Positions 59,501-64,000 of a DNA stretch of 64,000 nucleotides are shown here, piece after piece. Position numbers and translations under genes: made by a program. The notes under the pieces are model-generated. The model was not told the origin of the DNA. It saw nothing but the letters and a program-made list of their open reading frames with translations, and did no database searches. Source of the stretch: Xanthomonas arboricola pv. populi (GTDB lineage: Bacteria; Pseudomonadota; Gammaproteobacteria; Xanthomonadales; Xanthomonadaceae); NCBI RefSeq assembly GCF_002939945.1, contig NZ_MDEB01000006.1, positions 62,001-126,000 of the forward strand, in the 5' to 3' direction. The stretch's first letter is position 1. Each line of letters opens with the position of its first letter.

Positions 59501-59897
59501 GGATACCTTGCTGCTGGCCGGCGCCGACCCGGAGTATCTGGCCGGTGGCCGGGTCAGCCCCCTGCTGCTGGTGCTGGGGGCGCGCGCCGAACCCGGCACC
59601 GCCTGCGACGAGCAGGTGGTGCTGGCCGGCGTCGAACGCCTGCTCGACGAAGACGTCTCGCTGGACGTGGCCGATCAACGCGGCTTCGGCCCATTGCACC
59701 TGGCCGCACTGCACGGCCTGTCGTTGCTGGTGCAGCGCCTGCTGCGTGCCGGCGCCGATGCCGACCGCCGCGACGCGCTCAACCGCACCCCGCGCGAGAT
59801 CGCGATCATGCGCGGCTTCATCGATGTGGCCGGCCAGTTCGAACCCGCCTTGCCGGGTGTGTCCTCGATGGCGCGCTTCCTGCGCGAAGGCCGCTGA
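56577..59897 (+). CDS. Large membrane-anchored ankyrin-repeat protein
   Basis: This 1106-residue protein has an N-terminal membrane region of four or more hydrophobic segments (about residues 12-50, 68-90, 100-118, 150-200). A solenoid of about 20 ankyrin-type repeats then runs to the C-terminus. Clear units include [60 protein letters not shown] and [20 protein letters not shown]. The repeats are expected to bind partners in the cytoplasm. It is coupled to the YcgL gene. This length and anchoring are unusual for bacterial ankyrin proteins; no enzymatic domain is visible. Confidence 0.9.
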   Translation: MTEAARAARLRAAALAGAAGVALSLLGGIGGGVAAVALWLAQPAFALAVSWARGSRALPSPPRAVAQALPPLLTVWGVGLLALAALISWPLTALRDSGSLAAALALSVAVSAALLGLWRTWPLWGEVERDGGALAPRWHALATQELHAWRGLLAAALVLAMCTLVVALAWPGWLSSSWRWSLAIAASVLLPAAHLLLQRTAAPVRSDAPAALQAADFFSEAAAQPRPLEPVAQHQLVPELFEAARSGRVDRALQLLDAGADPQAMPLPEWRDQRSLPALAAVLPDLRLLRELIVRRVDVNQPHRGMTPLLAATRDSWHGRPDAVMTLLANGADPRASDNDGNTPLHHAVRSSDPGVAALLRDAAAELDALNNEGHSPLAMACQVGNWRLAKFLLERGAHSEPDGGAPVLLAAAGTEEDDPAGVQLLLKHKARVDARDRQRRSALHEAALAGHGDIVEALLAAGANLEARDLLGRTPWLDAARQARSGVLERLVARKADVLAVDGEGRNAVMLACAADNVSPALIRRLLDLQVPADSADAHGRRAVDVAAEAGRWAIVQLLDPAYPLPAAVSDAHGETPGVAVLPDRPPLVLLREGLQFGQRDGLVALARLCGPEELGGLLHDAHLALNADAVDWLLRHGADADVRDACGDVPMFALLSRGVEAVPALQALLRHGVSPAGAGGLTRLLSACVQHDAASRGLEQFALELLERGADPFAASAAGDPPLSLAVRLGWLRLQQWLLEHGVDREARDSHGMTALHLATALGREASLKLLVKQGASPEARAADGQTPLGVALSIGRRDLADWLDWRIWSLPHRSLREADVPAAAMVGDTDAVRRLIDLGLPVDAVDAQGCTALLRAAGGGHLGVVAHLLGRGADPQRAANSGATPLSAAVSMRQTEIVAALLQAGAQIEHRLPGGVTVLMLACALGLPDIVARLLTAAADVHANDDQGLAPLHCAALYGFTARDKSRLLALLDTLLLAGADPEYLAGGRVSPLLLVLGARAEPGTACDEQVVLAGVERLLDEDVSLDVADQRGFGPLHLAALHGLSLLVQRLLRAGADADRRDALNRTPREIAIMRGFIDVAGQFEPALPGVSSMARFLREGR

Positions 59898-59923
59898 GCC
59901 AGCGCGGCGGCGCACCGCTGCGG

Positions 59924-60253
59924 GTGCTGTTCGTATGCAGCCGCAACCGCCTGCGCAGCCCCACCGCCGAGCGCGTGTTCGCCGACTGGCCGGGCGTGCA
60001 GACGCAATCGGCCGGGCTGGCCGCCGATGCGGACGTGCAGCTCACCCCGGAGCTGCTGCACGAGGCGCAGCTGGTGCTGGTGATGGAGCGTCGCCATCTG
60101 CAGCTGTGACGCAAACGCTTTGCCGCGCATCTGCGCCATTGCCGGGTGATCTGTCTGCAGATTCCCGACGACTACGCGTATATGGATCCGGCACTGATCC
60201 GTCGGCTGGAACACACGGTGCCACCATTGCTGCGTCTGCCGGCGCATTCGTAA
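59924..60253 (+). pseudogene. Low-molecular-weight protein-tyrosine-phosphatase-like gene with in-frame stop
   Basis: The frame encodes the LMW-PTP signature VCSRNRLRSPTAERVFADWP (CX5RS, nucleophilic Cys with Arg-Ser) followed by AQLVLVMERRHLQL. It then hits TGA at 60107-60109. After the stop, the same frame continues with well-conserved family sequence (RKRFAAHLRHCRVICLQIPD, YAYMDPALIRRLEHTVPPLL) to a TAA at 60251-60253. The break is thus a single nonsense codon in an otherwise intact gene of about 109 codons. No ATG is near; a GTG at 59924 is the probable start, 27 bases after the ankyrin gene. Confidence 0.75.
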
Positions 60254-60316
60254 CCTGATCCCGACACCGCGCATGCAAGACTGGGCGTTCCCTCGCACGA
60301 AGGAAGCGCCTCTACG

Positions 60317-62116
60317 ATGAGTGTGCGTATCGAGGACCACGCCATGCTGGGCAACTGCCACAGCGCGGCCCTGGTCGACCACCGCGGCACCATCGACTGG
60401 CTGTGTCTGCCACGTTTCGATTCCGATGCGTTTTTCGCATCCCTGCTGGGCGATGAGCAGCACGGGCAATGGGCGTTGTCGCCGGCCGGCGACTTTCGCA
60501 GCGAACGTGCCTACGAAGACGACAGTCTGGTGTTGTGCACGCGCATGCGCACCGGCACCGGCACGGTGGAACTGGTCGACTTCATGGTCGCCAGCGAGGA
60601 AGGCGACGGCCACCAGCATCTGGTGCGGATCGTGCGTTGCGTGCAGGGCGAGGTGCCGATGCACATGCGCCTGACCTTCCGCTTCAACTACGGCCGCACC
60701 GTGCCATGGGTGACGCGTATCGACGGCGGTATCCGCGCCATCGCCGGGCCCGACCAGCTCGCCCTGCGCTCGCCGCAGGCGCTGCATGGCGAGGACATGG
60801 GAACCGAAGCCGACTTCACGCTGCGTCAGGGCGAAAGCACCTGGTTTCTGCTCAGTCACGGCCTGTCGTATCAGCCCACGCCGAAGGCGATCGATCCGGA
60901 ACAGGCGCTGCAACGCACGACCGCGTTCTGGCACGGCTGGGCACGTCGCTGCACCGATGTCGGCCCCTGGACCGAGCAGGTGCGTCGCTCGCTGGTGGTG
61001 TTGAAGGGGCTCAGCTATCTGCCCACCGGCGGCATCGTCGCCGCGCCGACCGCTTCGCTGCCCGAGCATCTGGGCGGCAGCCGCAACTGGGATTACCGCT
61101 ACTGCTGGCTGCGCGATTCGGTGTTCACGCTGATCGCCTTGCTGCAGGCCGGATATCGCGATGAAGCAGAGGCCTTCCGCGACTGGGTGCAACGCGCCAT
61201 CGCCGGTTCGCCGGATCAGTTGCAGGCGCTTTACGGCATCGCCGGCGAGCGCCGGCTGCAGGAATGGGAAGCGCCCTGGCTGCCCGGCCATGAAAACTCC
61301 GGCCCGGTGCGTATCGGCAACGGCGCGGTGGATCAGTTCCAGCTCGACGTGTACGGCGAGTTGATCGGCGCGTTCCACTACGCGCGCGAAAAGGGCGTGG
61401 CACCGCTGTCCGACGATGATGGCTCGTCGGCATCGTTGCTGGAAAACGTGCTGGAGACGCTGGAAACGCTGTGGCGCCTGCCCGACGAAGGCATCTGGGA
61501 AATCCGCGACGAGCGCCGTCATTTCGTGCATTCCAAAGTGATGGCCTGGCTGGCATTCGATTGCGGCGCGCGCGATGGCATCACCAACGCCGATGCGGCC
61601 AAGCGCGCGCACTGGGGCCGCATTGCCGACGAGATCCGCGCCGAAGTGCTGGAAAAGGGCGTGCACCCGGACGGTCACTTCGTCCAGAGCTACGGCTCCG
61701 ATCGCCTGGATGCGGCGTTGTTGCTGATTCCGATCGTGGGATTCCTGCCCGCGGAGGATCCGCGCATCGCCGCGACCGCCGATGCGATCGCACGCGAGTT
61801 GACCATCGATGGATTGGTCGAACGTTATCGCACCGACGACAGCGCTGACGGCTTGCCGGCCGGCGAGGGCACCTTCCTTGCCTGCAGCTTCTGGCTGGTG
61901 GAAAACTACGCCCTGCTCGGGCGCACCGAGCAGGCACGTGTCCTGCTCGAGCGTCTGCTCGGGCTGTGCAACGACGTGGGCCTGCTCGCCGAAGAGTACG
62001 ACCCGCGCAGCAAACGCATGCTTGGCAACTTCCCGCAAGGGTATTCCCACGTGGCTCTGGTCAATGCGGCATTGCGCCTGCACGGACGCATGGGCGAAGA
62101 GGAAACACATCCATGA
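60317..62116 (+). CDS. GH15-family glucoside hydrolase (glucoamylase/trehalase-like)
   Basis: This 599-residue cytosolic GH15 enzyme has an N-terminal beta-sandwich domain (IEDHAMLGNCHSAALVDHRG, IDWLCLPRFDSDAFFASLLG) and an (alpha/alpha)6 barrel with RNWDYRYCWLRD at residues 256-267. GIWEIRDERRHFVHSKVMAW and EGTFLACSFWLVENYALLGR follow. Bacterial relatives hydrolyse maltooligosaccharides or trehalose; the substrate here is unknown. No signal peptide is present, so it acts inside the cell. Its stop overlaps the zwf start (ATGA), so released glucose and G6P metabolism may be linked. Confidence 0.9.
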   Translation: MSVRIEDHAMLGNCHSAALVDHRGTIDWLCLPRFDSDAFFASLLGDEQHGQWALSPAGDFRSERAYEDDSLVLCTRMRTGTGTVELVDFMVASEEGDGHQHLVRIVRCVQGEVPMHMRLTFRFNYGRTVPWVTRIDGGIRAIAGPDQLALRSPQALHGEDMGTEADFTLRQGESTWFLLSHGLSYQPTPKAIDPEQALQRTTAFWHGWARRCTDVGPWTEQVRRSLVVLKGLSYLPTGGIVAAPTASLPEHLGGSRNWDYRYCWLRDSVFTLIALLQAGYRDEAEAFRDWVQRAIAGSPDQLQALYGIAGERRLQEWEAPWLPGHENSGPVRIGNGAVDQFQLDVYGELIGAFHYAREKGVAPLSDDDGSSASLLENVLETLETLWRLPDEGIWEIRDERRHFVHSKVMAWLAFDCGARDGITNADAAKRAHWGRIADEIRAEVLEKGVHPDGHFVQSYGSDRLDAALLLIPIVGFLPAEDPRIAATADAIARELTIDGLVERYRTDDSADGLPAGEGTFLACSFWLVENYALLGRTEQARVLLERLLGLCNDVGLLAEEYDPRSKRMLGNFPQGYSHVALVNAALRLHGRMGEEETHP

Positions 62117-63975
62117 ACGAACAAGCCACAACCCCGCCGTGCATCATCGTGGTGTTCGGCGCACGCGGCGATCTGACCAAGCGCCTGGTGATGCCGGCGC
62201 TGTACAACCTGCGTCGCTCCGGCGCGCTGGGCGAGCAGTTCGCCATCGTCGGCATGGATCACGGCGATATCAGCGAGCGTTCGTGGCGCACGATGATGGG
62301 CCAGTCGATGACCGAGCTGCTCAGCAGCCGCGACGCCGAATTCCAGACCGACCAATTCGATACCGACACCTGGGAGTGGCTGCGCGAGCGCATGCATTAT
62401 CTGCGCGGCGATTTCACCGACCTGGGCGCCTATCAAACCCTGGATGGCGCGCTGGAGAAACTGCACAAGCGCTACGGTACCCAGGGCAATGTGCTGTTCT
62501 ACCTGGCCACTGCCGCGCGTTTCTTCGAGCCGGTGTTGCTCAACCTGGGCGAAGCCGGGCTGGTCAGGCAACGCGATGGCGAGGGCTGGCGTCGGGTCAT
62601 CGTGGAAAAACCCTTCGGCCACGATCTGCCCAGCGCCGTCGCGCTCAACGCTACCGTCGCCAAGGTCCTGCATGAGGACCAGGTGTTCCGTATCGACCAC
62701 TTCCTCGGCAAGGAAACCGTGCAGAACATCTTGGCGTTCCGTTTCGCCAATGGCCTGTTCGAGCCGGTGTGGAACCGCGACCGCATCGATCACGTACAGA
62801 TCACCGCCGCCGAAACCATCGGGGTGGAGGGGCGCGGACGCTTCTACGATCCCACCGGCTGTCTGCGCGACATGGTGCCCAATCACCTGTTCCAGTTGCT
62901 GGCGATGATTGCGATGGAACCGCCAGCCGCCTTCACCACCGAGGCGATGCACCGCCGCCGCGCCGAAGTGATCGAAGCGGTGCGCCCGATCAAGCCCGAA
63001 GACGTGGTGCGCGGCCAGTACGCCTCCGGTGCGGTCAACCGCAGCGCGGTGCCGGGCTATCGCGAAGAAGACACCGTGCCGGACGATTCGGAAACCGAAA
63101 CCTATGTGGCGATGAAGCTGCAGGTCGACACCTGGCGCTGGGCCGGCGTGCCGTTCTACCTGCGCACCGGCAAGCGTCTGCGCGAGCGCACCACCGAGAT
63201 CGCGATCCGCTTCAAGCCTGCGCCGCTGGCGCCGTTTCGCAGCACCGAAGTGGGCGGCTACGGCCCCGACTGGCTGGTGCTGCACATCCAGCCCGACGAA
63301 GGCATCTCGCTGCAGTTCGACGTCAAGCGCCCCGGCGCGCAGGTCAGTCTGGCACCGGTGCGCATGGACTTCCGCTACCGCGACTGGTTCCCCAAGGAAT
63401 ACACGGTGGGCTACGAGCGCCTGCTGCAGGACTGCATGAACGGAGAGGCCGGCCTGTTCCAGGATGCGGCGATGGTGGAAGGTGCCTGGCGCATCGTGCA
63501 ACCGATCCTGGATGCCTGGAAGCAACCGCCCAGCGATTTTCCCAATTATGCCGCCGGCAGCGCCGGCCCCTCGGCCGCCGATGCCTTGCTGGCCATGAAC
63601 GGCGGACACGCCTGGCGCGCGCTCACCCCGGGCCGCAAGCCACCACCGCGCCGCGCACCGGAAGCGCGCAGCAGCGCCACCACGCCGATCAAGAAAGCCA
63701 CCGGGAAGACGGCCAAGAAGGCCGCCAAGGCGCCGGCCAGGAAGATCACTGAGGCGCCAGCCAGGAAAATCACCAAGGCGCCGGCCAAACGCGCATCCGC
63801 GGCTGCAGCAAGACCATCGCTGGATGCGGCTACGTCGCCGGGCAGCGCGGCCAAGAAAGCCGTGGGCAAACGCGCAACCGGCAAGGTCGCAAAGACCGTC
63901 GGCAAAACCGCGGCGGGCAAGGGCGCAGCGAAGAAGTCGACCAGCAAGACCGCAGCGCGTACACCGCGCCGCTGA
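62113..63975 (+). CDS. zwf: Glucose-6-phosphate dehydrogenase with histone H1-like tail
   Basis: This 620-residue protein has a normal G6PDH domain in residues 1 to about 505: the NADP site GARGDLTKRL (16-25), VEKPFG (164-169) and the active-site RIDHFLGKE (193-201, His196). It commits glucose 6-phosphate to the pentose phosphate or Entner-Doudoroff path. From Arg508 to the end (113 residues) it is a Lys/Ala/Pro/Thr-rich tail (KKATGKTAKKAAKAPARKIT, KITKAPAKRASAAAA) like AlgP or histone H1, absent from usual G6PDHs of about 490-510 residues. It is coupled to the GH15 gene by an ATGA overlap. Confidence 0.95.
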   Translation: MNEQATTPPCIIVVFGARGDLTKRLVMPALYNLRRSGALGEQFAIVGMDHGDISERSWRTMMGQSMTELLSSRDAEFQTDQFDTDTWEWLRERMHYLRGDFTDLGAYQTLDGALEKLHKRYGTQGNVLFYLATAARFFEPVLLNLGEAGLVRQRDGEGWRRVIVEKPFGHDLPSAVALNATVAKVLHEDQVFRIDHFLGKETVQNILAFRFANGLFEPVWNRDRIDHVQITAAETIGVEGRGRFYDPTGCLRDMVPNHLFQLLAMIAMEPPAAFTTEAMHRRRAEVIEAVRPIKPEDVVRGQYASGAVNRSAVPGYREEDTVPDDSETETYVAMKLQVDTWRWAGVPFYLRTGKRLRERTTEIAIRFKPAPLAPFRSTEVGGYGPDWLVLHIQPDEGISLQFDVKRPGAQVSLAPVRMDFRYRDWFPKEYTVGYERLLQDCMNGEAGLFQDAAMVEGAWRIVQPILDAWKQPPSDFPNYAAGSAGPSAADALLAMNGGHAWRALTPGRKPPPRRAPEARSSATTPIKKATGKTAKKAAKAPARKITEAPARKITKAPAKRASAAAARPSLDAATSPGSAAKKAVGKRATGKVAKTVGKTAAGKGAAKKSTSKTAARTPRR

Positions 63976-64000
63976 GGGATGCGGTCGACACACAGCCGTC

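Noticed and set aside
56214..59915. 1233-codon minus-strand open frame opposite the ankyrin gene
   Set aside because: Antisense artefact of the ankyrin repeats; protein is Arg/Gln/Ala repeats with no fold signature.
61906..63993. 695-codon minus-strand frame opposite zwf
   Set aside because: Antisense to a clear glucose-6-phosphate dehydrogenase; Gly/Ala/Arg-rich and without domains.

Overview
This is a high-GC window from a plant-associated gammaproteobacterium, almost certainly Xanthomonas. The strongest evidence is an essentially complete xanthomonadin (brominated aryl-polyene yellow pigment) cluster at about 38.9-56.1 kb, a pigment characteristic of that genus. A three-hairpin sRNA with C-rich loops downstream of polA resembles Xanthomonas sX13. 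GTAG-type REP elements and dispersed hairpin repeats fit the same assignment. The species cannot be fixed from the window.

Layout. 0-7.4 kb: the 3' end of a hypothetical gene, a ROK-family regulator, exonuclease III with a GFA-family partner, a small GlsB/YeaQ membrane protein, an Sfp/HetI-type phosphopantetheinyl transferase, a PhoD phosphatase, a decayed second phoD-like remnant and rsmG. 7.4-16.4 kb: a 20-bp repeat array, a secreted DUF885 protein and a czc-type heavy-metal efflux operon (His-rich leader protein, CzcC, CzcB, CzcA). 16.5-17.2 kb: rpmB-rpmG with promoter and terminator. 17.4-21.8 kb: the lower steps of a 4-oxalomesaconate pathway (ligK-ligU-ligJ) opposite a LysR regulator with two helix-turn-helix domains. 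21.8-33 kb: housekeeping genes (cardiolipin synthase, a flavoprotein, uvrD, an acetyltransferase, a universal stress protein, polA) broken by a gene-poor kilobase holding a REP element and an ECF sigma factor relic. 33-38.7 kb: hemF, a two-gene hypothetical operon and an S9 peptidase.

The pigment region has four transcription units. xanA2 runs on the plus strand. xanB1-xanB2 run on the minus strand. A long plus-strand operon starts at the acyl carrier protein xanC and continues through a membrane protein, two acyltransferases, two hot-dog dehydratases, a LolA-like protein, an RND exporter and a FabG-like reductase. A minus-strand operon holds a ketosynthase pair, a GT2 glycosyltransferase and a second flavin halogenase-like protein. 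XanB2 would make the hydroxybenzoate starter from chorismate, and XanA2 would activate it and load it on XanC. The ketosynthases, reductase and dehydratases would extend the polyene, and the acyltransferases, LolA-like protein and exporter would esterify it and move it to the outer membrane. The phosphopantetheinyl transferase at 3.9 kb is a candidate activator of XanC. The plus operon carries two oddities: a 214-bp tandem duplication at the start of the exporter gene, and an AT-richer antisense gene of PD-(D/E)XK-like appearance before fabG.

56.3-64 kb: a YcgL-family gene overlapping a giant membrane-anchored ankyrin-repeat gene, a small phosphatase gene with an in-frame stop, a GH15 glycosidase, and zwf. 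The glucose-6-phosphate dehydrogenase ends in a 113-residue Lys/Ala/Pro-rich, histone H1-like tail, which is the most striking single observation here.
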